A stretch of DNA of 64,000 nucleotides from Eremophila alpestris peregrina. Its lineage: Eukaryota; Chordata; Aves; Passeriformes; Alaudidae. The first letter of the stretch is position 1, and each line of letters starts with the position of its first letter. The position numbers were made by a program, and so were the translations under genes. Positions 1 to 11,610 of this stretch are shown here, piece by piece. Below the pieces are notes generated by a model. That model was not told the origin of the DNA and searched no databases. It saw nothing but the letters and a program-made list of their open reading frames with translations. The stretch lies in contig WMCF01000025.1 of the NCBI GenBank assembly GCA_009792885.1, positions 12,082,327 to 12,146,326 of the forward strand, given 5' to 3'.

Positions 1-2030
1 ATTTTTCACCCTCAGAGCAGGGCCTGAGCATCAAGCTCTTGAATCTGATATGAGAATGTCACTATATTTGGCGCTAAATTTGAATACAAGCCATCTTAAA
101 GTGAAACTGCCAAATGTCTGACCACCTGTGGGTGAAACCCAGCAAACACTAATCTGTGGCAGCTCCATGAACCCAAAGGGTAAAGCTTAATAGTGTTCCT
201 CATTTTCCCTTGAGACCTTACACGAAGCCTGACCTGTTTTCTGCATTTCTATCTTACTCTGCTTTATGCCTGGCTTTGTGGGTGTTTTTACTGTCTGCAG
301 CTCTCATAACTCTGAAAAATGTTTATCTCCCTTAGAAAATGCTCCTGCCCCCTTTTTCTCCATCTTACAGGAATCCTTGCAATGTCCTGTAAAAAAAAAA
401 GGCAGCAAATGAACATAATGTGTTTTTTTGATTTGTTTGTTCTAGCAAGCAATTTTCAAATACATGGCACTAAGTTAGCATAGTAGCTTTCAAACTGTAA
501 AAATGCAGCTTCAGAAACACTTGATGGCAAAGAAAACCAGCTGTCTTAAATAATGCAGATTTTTCTACATCTTGAAGCATTTAGTGCAAGTGAAAGAGCT
601 GTCAGAAATATGCATTAGAAGACCTAGCTTTAGTTAAAACCCTTGCCTTCTTATTCTGGTTCTATTTATTTAACAAGAATCTCTTTCTTCCCAGCTGTTA
701 CTTACCAGGCCATGATGCTCCAGAGTGTGAATATCCATCAATTACACAGCATTAGTCAGCCCCTGAACCAGCTCACTGCAGATGATGAAAGCAAACAGGG
801 CAGAATGTGAGACAGGGTTGCCTCCATCCACAGGCATAACCCTTTGAATCATGAAGCAGGTGAGATGGGACTGTAATTCTGGGCTGTGTTAGTGTCAAGC
901 CTTCTCCTGTGTCTTTTTTTTCTCCTTTCATGTACAAAATCAAGAGCACTATTCTGCTGCCTACATTTATTTAGTGACCACTGATTTTTCGAGATCTTTT
1001 CAGAATCTGAAATTACTTTCATACTGTAATAAACAGTCTATTGAATTAACAAGTAAGTCTGAAGAAACCAGACTATTGATTACCCATGAAGTTTGTGTAT
1101 TTAACTTTCCCCTCATCAAATCCTTAATCCTGTTGGTTTTAATTTTTTGTCATAATTTTTTGTTTGTGTGTGCAATGTTGACATCCTAATGAAGAGCTAC
1201 ATGAGATCACTTGTAGGCAAGGGACATGTGAACCAGTTAACCCAAGGCAAATAGAGCTGCCCTGGTTTTTGACAAGCAACAAAGCCATCGTGTGACTTCA
1301 GTACAGCTTGGGGCTGTCTCAGAGCACCCTTTGATGAGTCAGGGCCATGTTTCTTGGATGATCAAATGTCTTTATTTCAAGTATGCAGCTTGCTTCTTTC
1401 AAATAGTTTGCTACTTCCACAGGAGCTGCGATGGCACATTTTTTCTGATCCCCATCAACACCTGCATCATTGCCTCTTCCATCATCTAGCCAAAATCTCA
1501 GCTAAGAGTCCTTATGGCTGTCACAAGAGGACTTCTGCAGCTGCCAACCAAAAAGATTCAACTCAGTACAGCAGCAGCCAGAAAGAGCACAACTGAAACA
1601 TTTACAGGTTTGTTTTTGGTAGCAGTCTCTTGGCTTGTTATATTTTGTTTTCTTGAAACGTTTGAAAGAGGAATGTGGCTCTCCCTACTCATGCAGTGAC
1701 CTGCAGGGTCCATCACAGCAGGCTAGTAAGAGGAACAGAACTAGATCCTTTCACCAGAGAGGAAAACAGCAGCAAAGAAAATAAAAATATTGCCCAAAGT
1801 CACGTAGGAGAGAACCTGAGCATTAACAATGAGATTGTTCTTAGCGTATTTTCTTGGGCAAAGCAGGAGCTTGGGAGCTTTCCAGGTAACCTAGGGGGTT
1901 TTACCCTGCTGCAGGTACGTGCTTGGAGAAGATCTGAATGTAATAGCAGATCATGTTAGGCACCATTTTGAATCAATGGCTTGACAATCTGAATTCTGAA
2001 AAATAATAATGTTTTTATAGGTTCTGCTTG
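1..2030. other. Unique A+T-rich noncoding DNA
   Basis: I see no recognisable gene or transposon here. Short open frames exist on the plus strand between about 1.0 and 1.96 kb, but they overlap in different frames, match nothing I know, and have lengths expected by chance. A good splice-donor-like site (CAG followed by GTACGT) lies at 1912-1920, with no convincing paired acceptor. The stretch is best read as intergenic or intronic. Confidence 0.6.
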
Positions 2031-2038
2031 CAAAAGAA

Positions 2039-2070
<32 letters not shown>

Positions 2071-2110
2071 ACAAAAAACCCCAAACCCCAAACAAACAAA
2101 CAAAAACCCA
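2031..2110. repeat. A-rich (AAAC)n-like simple repeat
   Basis: The stretch is almost entirely A and C on this strand. It begins with tandem CAAA units, passes through a run of A, then CCCAAA-type units, then CAAA again. It is a low-complexity tract rather than a clean microsatellite. It could be a degraded A-rich tail, but no retroposed body is recognisable on either side. Confidence 0.85.
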
Positions 2111-5100
2111 TCAGGAACTTTAATCACAGGGGAGAGAGCAAAGAGCTTAGAGCAGTAGTTCTGAGAAGTCCAAATGGCCCATTCATTTCAGCAAGATAAC
2201 TCAGCTGGCTAGTGATGGTAATTTAAATGTTCAACTTGTTAGCAGTTCATTTCTAATGAAAGACCTGGCTTTACAGATAGCTTTACTGGATAACTTTCCA
2301 ATAAAACCCTGCAAATGGAATCAGAGTTATACTAGCAAAAAAGTGCTGGGCCTAGCATAGTTTACAGTGGTTCAATGCATGAAATGAACTATACTGACAA
2401 AAGCACTTTTGGACAATATAACTGCTTCTATGGTATCCAGCAGATTTGTGGCAATGGATTAAAACTAGACAGTTGAAGGGGTTATAGCCCACAACTCTGA
2501 TTTAGGTCCGTTTCATTGCCTAGTAACATCTGTCAGGAAGGTGCAGAAGGACATCTAGGCCATCTAGTTTTAATATGTTGTCACAGACCTGGGACTTAAG
2601 GCAGTGTCACAAGGAATTTTACATACCATATGCACACCTGTTTAGACAGTATAACTGATACAGCTAAAGGTTCTTATATAGTTTTATGTATGGAGGCATC
2701 CAGAGGTTTTCATTAAACCAATACATGGATGTGTAGGTGGCATGTTTGCTGGATGTCAGAAGTGATATTATGTTTTCCTGATATAGAAAGAGCTGAATCA
2801 AGAAACTCAGCAGTGCTGAGTATGTTTGAGTTACACTCAGGAGCTCTACCAGCACAATTTTGATCTGAACATTTGTGTAGTACACTGCATGTGACACCTC
2901 AAATAAGCAAATAACACAGCCCCTGCCTGTACTGGAGGGACTTGCACCCACGTTGTCATTTAAATCCCTCTCAGGTATTCTGATTATTTACCTAAATAGG
3001 TATGCCTGAAACTCTGAGTTCACAGGTAAATAGAAAATGAGGAGCAAAGCTGTCTGCCAAGGGTTGGTTGCTTTTTTTTCTGATTTGGTGATAGCATTTT
3101 GAAACACATTTCTGAATTTGACATTTCAGTGTGAATGTTTGGATTTGCGCATTCATAGAGCTAAAAGAAATCTACCCTGTCATACTCTGTACTGAGTTTG
3201 GCCTCCAAGTTGCTTTCTAAAAAAAATAAACTTTCTGTCTTCTGTTAGAAAAAGGCATTTGGTGCATGCTTATACTTTATGGCTACGGTTGGAAGATTTT
3301 AACCTGCTTCCCAGTGTACCCTTTTGCCTGTATATAATGTACCAGCCTGAGTCTCTTTTTAGTCTCCTCTGTGTTACAACACTGACTGAACGTAAATAAC
3401 CTCTCATTGCATCCTATTAACTGCTGCTCCACTGACTGTGCAGGTTCAGAGGTAATGCACAAACACATTAGCCTTAGGCTGAAACTGAAGGACCTCTGTA
3501 CCAGAGTACAGCTCTGCCTCTTTCCAAGCTTCTGTCAGTGTGGCTCCAGGGAGACCATTTAGAAATAATGGCCAACACACTCCAGTAATGAAGAGTTGTG
3601 TCACTGAATAAATGACCGAGGCTGTATCACCAGGATGCCATCTTGTTTCTCCACAGAGATGTAAGCAGTAGTCCTGGGCACACAAGTCTTCTCATACAGA
3701 GCTTCACTGTCAAGAGAAACTCTCATCTGTTATTCTTTGTTGTTCACCTTCAGGGAAAGATCTGTAATATTCCTTCATTTACAGTGAAATAATAGTTTCT
3801 GTAAGGTGGCTTCAGTCTTTCTTTCCATCAGAGCAGCATGTGCACAAAAGGAAACAGTGTGCTTTATCTGCTAAGGCACAGGGCTGGGATTTGAGAGCCA
3901 TAGATTCTCAAAGTGCTTTTGTCACAGGCTTGGTAGGCAACCAACAGTGTAACAGTAAATTGAACTCTTGTGCTGAGGAAGGGAAAATACTACAAAAGTT
4001 TTCTGAAGTGTGTCTTTGGATATTGATTATGTGTTGCAGTGTTATCTATTAGCTTTTATCAAAAATTATAATAGAAAATTAATTCATTGCTCTAGCAGCC
4101 ACTGAATTTAAAAATAGTTTTTTTTTTTTTCAAATAGCATGGTCTTAAGGCCAACCACCATGTTTTGTACAGGTTCCACAGAACACTAACATTAATTTTT
4201 TTTTTTTTTGGAACATATCAGTCATGCATAAATTACAATGTACCTTTCTGAAACTCAATATACATGGCTTTACTGTGCAAATGTTTGAAGTGTACGACTT
4301 CCATTAGGAAATTTCTTTAGTGGGGTGAAATCCTAACTGTGTTAAAATCAGCAGGGCTTTTGCTATTTGTTCCAGCAGGCTATTAAATTTTCAACTGAGA
4401 ATAGTTTACCAGATAGGGTGCAACATTCTTGGCTTTTTTGTGGTTTTAGAATTATGTCCAGGCAGAGTAGATGGAGCATAGCTTTTAACTATGAGTTTGA
4501 AAATGCTTTGCCAACTCCCCTAGCAATTGTTGTACATGAATTAGTGTTTACTCCCATTTTAGGGATAAGAAAATTGAATAAAATCCCCCAGCTGTCCAAG
4601 AAGAAGTCACAAAACTGAGGGACAAAACTCCGACTAATTGAAAATTCTGGATATCACAGTTTTTCTTGACTCAAGAACCAAAAGAAAGGATTAATGCCTT
4701 TTAGTGTCAAAAAAGGTTGGAATCTGCCTGTAACCCTCAGAAGATATGGACAGCACATTGAAGCATTGTACACATTTCTCTCTAGACCTGATATTCTAGT
4801 CTGCATCTCTCCTTTTCATTCTGTCTTGACCCTGTATGTTGGTTCTCTGATGCCCATAACAGCTTTTAGAGCTGTTTTATGGATTTAGAGAGCACTGAAA
4901 AGTCTGCCACAACTTGTTTGGCAGTAGGCATAAGTGATGTATTTGAAAAGCAGAAAGGTTAAAAATCTATAATGGTGTATATATAAGTAAAACTTATGAG
5001 CAGTAGAAGGTTGTTTGCCCTCTGCCCTTGGAAGTGGGATGGAGGTGACTGTAATATCAAAACAATAGAAGTTAAAGGTTAAACTGTACTGAAAATACAT

Positions 5101-5887
5101 TGTTTCAAATCTTTTAGTGGACAGACCAAAAAGCTTTTTCCATCAATTAGACCCTTTTTTTTTTTTTTTCCTTTAAGCTTCTCTGAAGTATCCATTTACC
5201 CTCCAGCCTTCTAATGCATAATGCACAAGTCTCAGAAGGTCACAGCTGGGTGGGGAGACTGTGTTTTAATTTGTTACTTGGAGAGGGTTTGTAGCTACTG
5301 CTATACCTGACTCTTATAGGAAGAGTAAGTATTTAGAAAGCCTCCAGAGCCAAGGCTTTGAAGCTCAAAGCAACTGCTGAGGTCTCCCAGTTTTAGAACA
5401 GAACAATGCCTTGACTGCTGTCTCTGGATTTTTTTGTTGGAATGTTATAGGAGGCTTGCGGAAGCAGCTTTGTGAAAAGCAGAATCTTAAACAAAGCTTC
5501 TTCAGTTAGGATCTACTGCCTGCAAGGCTCATCAGTGTTGAAACACTTTTTGTTCATCGGTCTGCAACAAAATCTCCTGCTCATGGTACTGACTGAGGCT
5601 TTAGGAAGTGGTGCTGGCATTGCAGTTCTTGTAGAGAAAGATAGCTCGGCCCCTGAGAGTGACATTAGGAGGCTTAGGATGGAAATGTGCTCCTTAAAGT
5701 AGGTTTACATTTTTTCCCACTTAGCAAATTGTACATTTCTGAGCCAAAAAGTGAGAAGAGAGAATTGCAAACCTATAACTCAGGGTAAATTAAAGCAGAT
5801 CCATATGGTTAATGTCAGCTATTGCTCTGCCCTCCCATCTGGTAATAATCAATAAGAGGCATAACATAAATAAGCCACAGTGTGTTT
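2111..5887. other. Unique noncoding DNA, no gene seen
   Basis: Apart from short T runs near 4128-4140, 4196-4210 and 5155-5170 there is nothing I can name. Open frames up to about 95 codons occur on both strands, but none has flanking splice signals or a recognisable product. Confidence 0.55.
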
Positions 5888-5920
5888 TGTGTGCATGCGT
5901 GTGTGTGCGCATGCGTGTGC
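5888..5920. repeat. Alternating pyrimidine-purine tract (GT/GC-rich)
   Basis: All 33 bases alternate strictly between pyrimidine and purine. TG steps predominate, with interspersed CG and the self-complementary word GCATGC present twice. This is an imperfect (TG)n microsatellite whose GC steps favour left-handed (Z) DNA under supercoiling. The alternation is read directly; formation of Z-DNA is inference. Confidence 0.8.
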
Positions 5921-6138
5921 TCTGGACTTCCGTTCCATTTTGAAATCACATCTGCACTTTATTAGGAAGATGCTTGGATGAGATTGTTACCAGCACTCCA
6001 CATTTGCAGCATCCCTCTGCTCCAATGTGATAAATATTTAATGTGTTTGGCTGTGTGCATGCAGAATAATAGGTTCTGCCAGAAATGCAGTCAAATCACT
6101 CAAGCCTGCAGGGGCCACCACATGCAGGGGAACACATG

Positions 6139-6167
6139 GTGCGTGCACACACACACACACACACACA
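6139..6167. repeat. (CA)n microsatellite
   Basis: Eleven CA units (6146-6167) are preceded by GTGCGTG, so 29 bases alternate purine and pyrimidine. It lies about 220 bases after the similar tract at 5888-5920. It is likely to be length-polymorphic. Confidence 0.9.
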
Positions 6168-8189
6168 AACAGGATCACCCTCTGTCTGTCATTCAGTCAG
6201 TGGATTTAATGTTTATTATCCTGGGGAACACTCTTATCCTTTTTAATCCTGTATAGATGGCTCTAGAATTTCACACAAACAAACACCCAGCTGAGAAAAT
6301 GTAATCCAATCATACTTTGTTCGAGGGAGCTGTTGAATGCAGATGTAGTAGATCAGTTCTGTTTCTGCTATTAACTTTTCCTTGTGCATCATGCTGATTG
6401 TCTTTTCTTCTGCAGTCGCTATCCTTGTTCCCTAATATGCTCTTGCTGCAGCGACAGAGCTCTCTGGTTTACAAGGGCAATTAAGTAAAATAGTATCATC
6501 TGAACATAGATGTGCAGCAACAGGGATCACGGTGCATTTAACTTTTATCGCTTCATCAGCTTAAGAAAAGACTACGACAAATTGTAGAGAAGGTGTAATA
6601 TTCCTTTTGAATCCCTGTCGTGGAATTGTTCCAGACATTTGAGTTCATACATGACGACATCCATAAATTATACATGTTTGAAGGCAGTATATCAGGAATA
6701 GCTGAGCTATGTAGTGATGAATTTGTGGTGAGCTAAGCAAGTTGTCCAGGGAGAACTGAGAACTAAATTAAAATAACCTTTACTTCTCTCCTCCTCTCCC
6801 ACCTGCATGCCATACTCTGTGGAAATAATCATTATTTTGTCTGATGATAAAGCACACATTATGTCAGTATTTGCTTGACAGAGAATAAAGAAAAGTGTGT
6901 TGCTGTAAGGCAATTGAATATACATTGCAAAAGATGATAGATTTGAAGGTCAGTGGATCCAGCACTCAATCTATGAAACAATCTACCCAGCTTGATTTAT
7001 CTGTCAATATTTAGAGGTAGTCAATATTTTCTTTTATGAAGGAACATTGGTACTTAAAAATACTTAGCTAAATTAGTTTCACTTGCAGAACAAAAATATT
7101 TGGCAAAAAATCATATGTTCTGATTCTCTGCTGAAATGTTAATTCACTTCACATGAATACTTTGCTATGGACTAAAATGCCTCTGACTTTATACTATTTT
7201 AATAGAAGTATAAGAAAAATAGTTTTTTTTCCTAATCAAATTCTTTGCTCTACTTTATAACGGAGAGAAAAAAAAGCAAACAAACAAGAAACATAAAAAT
7301 ACCAAACTTTAGGGCCTAAACTTTCTGCTTCAAGAAAATTATTTTGACATTCACATCACAGAAATTTATGAGAAATTATTTATTATTACAAAAGTTTAAA
7401 ATGATTATGTACTGTCCCAGTAATATCTATTGCACCCTATGGTTTAGTAAACAGGCAAGCCTTGGCTACTCTTGTTTTTCTAATCCATATGGGAAAAAGT
7501 CTGCTCATGGGGATTACATGCATTATCAAGCAACCAGAAGACTAAGCTCATTTTCCCCAGGTTTTTGTTTTAAATGAAGGGTAGAATGTACTTTGAGTTG
7601 GTCCCCCTGTATCCCCAAACCCCACACTGTCCTAATTTAGTGCTTTTCAGGCACTGGCTGTACACAAAGGAAACATAAATGTGGGAAAGGCAATGAGCAA
7701 AAAGACAAAGTAGTCTTTTGTTGGAGACTAAAAGTGATTGTTGGAATAGTTGCCCTGGGTTTCTGGTGGAAGCTGTGAGTTGACTCAGCACAGTGAGGCC
7801 TGAGGTGTGCGTGGTGGAGCCTGCCACTTGTCACCATTTTCCTCAGTGCAAAGAGGAGGGATAAGACACAATAAAGCTGGAACAGGAGATGCACCCAATG
7901 GATGCAGAAGGAAAACTGGCATTGTTGAGCTCTGAGCATGTAAGTTAGGGTACGCAGATTCAGTGCAGTATAGGAAGTATTGATTTGTGACTTGAAATGG
8001 AAAAGAACCACATTTCCTAACTGCTTTTACTTTGGTATGGTCAGTGACCAGGGTAATAATGGATCTCTATCTTTACATAAAAGGCTCTTTTCTTAAAATA
8101 AACAATGAAATGGCACCCTTTTTCCTCTCCCTCTAACACACACAGGGAAAATAAAGCATAAAACTTCTTAACTTCTTTCTGTGCTAGTT

Positions 8190-8192
<3 letters not shown>
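6168..8192. other. Unique noncoding DNA, no gene seen
   Basis: I see no transposon or gene here. The longest open frame is about 124 codons on the minus strand (7637-8011). It is unrecognised and overlaps a second minus-strand frame, as chance frames do in the slightly more G+C-rich patch around 7.6-8.0 kb. Confidence 0.55.

Positions 8193-8252
<60 letters not shown>
8193..8252. repeat. Homopolymer T run of 60 bases
   Basis: There are sixty consecutive Ts preceded by CC and followed by CTGAAGG. CR1 elements do not carry poly(A) tails, and I recognise no retroposed body on either side. The tract is therefore either a genuine long mononucleotide repeat or an assembly-inflated one. The lysine-rich minus-strand frame crossing it is an artefact of the homopolymer. 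Confidence 0.95.
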
Positions 8253-9549
8253 CTGAAGGCATTTATCCTATTACTGGAAAAAAATCTCGGTCAATAATTC
8301 ATGGAAAATACACCCATAATTCACATTCTGACCTTCCATTTTAGTAACAGATCTCCCTCCAACTCTCACAGGGCCAGAATGAAGTGTTTTATCTGGTGCA
8401 CAGGATGGAAGCCTTCTGCCACAGGAAAAAAGGACATTTAGTATGTGTTTTGGTCTGTTAATTGAGATGGAAATCAGAATTGCATATAAAGCTTTATATC
8501 AATCAATTAGTGTTTTCTGTTCTTCAGGATATTCTTTTGAATGTAAAATTTAAAACATGTCCAGGTATTTCCTTTGTGTAATTTTTTTGTTTATTAAAGC
8601 ATTTTTAAAGTCCTGCTACTTAGAACTTGATAGGAAGAATTCTGTCAGCCTGCAGTACATGCTAATGCAGAGAGAGACCACAAGAGCTAAATCATGTTTA
8701 GATGCCTTATTGTTCAGGCACAATTTGAGAAAGGAAACCCAGTTAACTACAGCTTAACACAGTTATATCTATTCATCCTAGGAAGTGCCACATCCTGGAA
8801 TTTTAGGTTTACTTCTGAGCTGAAAAAAAAAATAAATTATTATGATATTGTAATTTTAAAGGCTGCAAACATTAAATTTGTACTCCCTTGAACATCATCA
8901 AACCCTGAGATGCGTGTGATGGCAGCCAAGATCAAGTATATTTCAAACCCATAAAACTTTTTTAAATGTTGGCTGCTCAATGAGATATGGCTTAACAAGT
9001 TTTTGTCTTTCTCTTACAGGTTTCTTCTACTTCATGCATAAAACACACTGAAAACCTCAAACTTAACCTGCCAGCTAAGCATGTTCCAGAAAGTTGTTGT
9101 AAACCGATAATTATTAGTTACTCAGTATCTAAAATAGCTACAAAGTATTCAGTCATTCCCGTGTATAGCAGAAACGCAGTGACTGTGAAACCTAAACCCA
9201 GTAGCTTTGAGTGTGTTAATTCCTTTCTGATAGTGGTGCTCCTCCACTAAGGCAGAAGATTCAGCAATTTCTCTAAGCACTACAGTTATAAAATATTCAC
9301 TTTGATGATGGAACAAGATGAAGAGATCTTAGAAGTTTATGTCTATGGTGCAATAATTTTAAAAGACCAGAGGAATATTCTGCCATATGCAAATATTGCT
9401 GTTATTCAGCAGCATGTGCCTTTATCAAGATAATCATTGCAGGTGATTTTTCTTCTCCTACAGTTATATGTTCCAGATGTGGGGTTACTTTAAGTAAATG
9501 GCAGGTTAAAAATTGTTATTCATTTGCTCTGTTATATGATTGAAAAATT

Positions 9550-9555
<6 letters not shown>
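8253..9555. other. Unique A+T-rich noncoding DNA
   Basis: Nothing recognisable is present. A weak acceptor-like pyrimidine stretch ending in CAG occurs near 9005-9020, but there is no sustained open frame after it. Confidence 0.55.

Positions 9556-9584
<29 letters not shown>
9556..9584. repeat. (TA)n microsatellite, about 14 units
   Basis: TA dinucleotides run uninterrupted for 29 bases, preceded by GTG and followed by CCCAAC. Such tracts are self-complementary and can extrude cruciforms. They are commonly polymorphic. Confidence 0.95.
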
Positions 9585-9587
<3 letters not shown>

Positions 9588-9764
9588 AACCTTTAAAAAA
9601 AACCATAGAAAATTTAAAAATCCAAGGGAAGCACAGTTTTGAGATTCTCATGTTACCTGCATATTCCATAGTGAATTGAATATTTACATATAAGAGATAA
9701 TCCATAATTGTTAAAAAGATGTATTATTTTCATTTTCCTGGGTTAGCAGAATACAAGACACGGC

Positions 9765-9995
9765 ATGCAAGGAAGTTCCACCTGAACACAAGGAAGAACT
9801 TCTTTACTGTGTGGGTGACTGACCACTGGAACAGATTGTCCAGAGAGGTTGTGGAGCCTCCCTGACTGGAGATATTCAAGAACTGTCTGGATGCAATCCT
9901 GTGCCATGTGCTTTAGGATGACCCTGCTTGAGCAGGGAAGTTGGACCAGATGACCCACTGTGGTCCCTCCCAACCTGATCTATTCTGTGGTTCTG
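9765..9995 (+). mobile_element. CR1 LINE 3' fragment (truncated, plus strand)
   Basis: This is the 3' untranslated end of a CR1 (chicken repeat 1) non-LTR retrotransposon, severely 5'-truncated as is typical. Visible landmarks include the segment around GAAGTTCCACCTGAACAC (about 9773-9790) and the run near 9838-9850 corresponding to the conserved CAGAGAGGTTGTGGAG. A later segment around CTGCTTGAGCAGGGAAGTTGG (about 9925-9945) precedes GGTCCCTCCCAACC. The element ends in ATTCTGTG plus a partial second copy, the characteristic CR1 terminal octamer repeat. No coding part of the reverse transcriptase remains. It shares a distinctive GGTGACTGACCACTG module with the copy at 14761-15282, so the two probably belong to the same subfamily. 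Confidence 0.92.
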
Positions 9996-11036
9996 GATGG
10001 CTCCATTCTCTACTGAGCAGGGTGGGTGGGGTGTCATGAAACACCTTGTACCAACACTCAAAGCTCCTGCAGCAGGACTGGGTCTATTGGCCACTTCACC
10101 TCTGCTATGTATATGTGTACTTGTGGCAAAATAGCTCCACTACCAAATGAATCCATTAATTCTTCTTGGATATTTATTCTCTTTTCAATTAAAAAAAGGA
10201 GGGTTCCATGAAGATTTAATTCTCTTGTAATTCATGAACCGCACTGCATTGCCATCCTGGAAAACCTCTGTACTATGGGGATAAAATTATGGAATTGTGA
10301 TAATACTGTAAAGAACTCTACCATTGTCCATGTCAGTCATATGATGGTACAGGACAGAAAATGGATTCCCTGAGGTCAGCTTGCTTTATCATGACAGAAA
10401 CACAGACCTTTTGAATGGTATTAAAACTAAAATAATATTTTCTGAAGTAGAAATCTTCACTGTGACTAGACATCACATTTTATGCAGCATTCTACCTCAC
10501 TGTTTTTCTCTCCTTTGCTACCTAAAAATGTTCAAGAATACATTTGTTTTCCCCTGAAATTAAATGGCAGAATAATAAGTAGGAGTTCTCTTAGGACATG
10601 CAGCATTCTGGGAAGTACACACATTTAGAGAATATTAATTTTGCCCCTAAGGCAAAGGGGTCTCCATCTGCTCAAATCTTTCATTGCTTAGCCTGTGAAA
10701 GGCTCTACATTAATTTTCAGTGAATTCTTAATCTCCATAGGAATTGTTACTATGCTGACATTGCAAGCTAGTGTCACCATTTGAAATTCCAATTATCACT
10801 GACTTCTTTATGAATCTGTTTGCTTATGCTTACTTTCTGACATATCCTTACTAATTTTATATCTTGAGATATGCTTTAATTAGGTTCAGTCAGCTTGGAA
10901 ATGAACTGTGAGCTTACTGGAGCATTGCCAACACGCAGTATGATTTTATGCTGTTTGATCTATTTAGATGTCTTATGTCTGTTGGTTCATAAAAGCTGGG
11001 TGATCTGTCTGTACTAGAGTCAATATATATTTTGTA
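9996..11036. other. Unique noncoding DNA between CR1 and LTR
   Basis: Only ordinary A+T-rich sequence is seen. No gene, RNA or repeat is recognised. Confidence 0.55.
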
Positions 11037-11610
11037 TGTCACGGCTTCTGTGCTGCTTTTGGCTGGGGCAGAGTTAATTTTCTTTACAGTAGCTGGTATG
11101 GGGTCATGCTTTGGTTTTGTGCTGAAAACAGCATTGATGACACAGGGATGTTTTTGTTATTGCTGAGAAGTGTTTACACAGAGCCAAGGCCTTTTCTGAT
11201 CCTCACCCCACCAGTGAGGAGGCTGTGGATGCACAAGAAACTGGAAGGGAGGATAATGTGATCCAAGGGATATTCTGTACTGTATGGTACACATCATGCT
11301 CAGGGTATAGGTCTGGTGGAAGAAGGGAAGGGAGGGCATTCAGAGTGAAGGCGTTTTTGTTCCCAAGCCACCTTCATGTGTGATGAAGACCTGCCTTCCT
11401 GGGAAAGGCTGAATACTTGACTGTACATGGGAAATAGTGAAGGAACTCCCAGTTTTGCTTTGATTCAGTGCATACTTCTGCTTTCCCTATTAATCTTTCT
11501 TTATCTCAACCCATGGGTTTTGTCACTTTTCCTGTTTTCTCCCCCATCCCACCTAGGAAGAGTGAGAGGCTATGTGGGTCTTAATTGACAGGTGCAGTTA
11601 AATCATGACA
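11037..11610 (+). mobile_element. Solo LTR of an avian endogenous retrovirus
   Basis: The 574-bp block starts with TGTCACGG and ends with CATGACA, giving the TG...CA termini of a retroviral LTR. Its internal wording resembles an LTR family I know from bird genomes: a 5' part near GGCTGGGGCAGAGTTAATTTTC (about 11060-11080), a stretch on TTGTTATTGCTGAGAAGTG near 11153-11172, and a pyrimidine-rich 3' third. A decayed TATA-like word (GGTATAGG) lies at 11304-11311, and a decayed polyadenylation-type word (ATTAAT) at 11489-11494. No gag, pol or env sequence and no second LTR are present in the window, so it is a solo LTR left by recombination. I see no matching target-site duplication, which suggests age. 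Family assignment is from memory. Confidence 0.82.

Noticed and set aside
7637..8011. 124-codon minus-strand open frame
   Set aside because: It has no recognisable product and no splice context. It overlaps another minus-strand frame and its length is compatible with chance.
8041..8262. Lysine-rich minus-strand frame of 73 codons
   Set aside because: The lysine run is the complement of the 60-base T homopolymer, not a coding signal.
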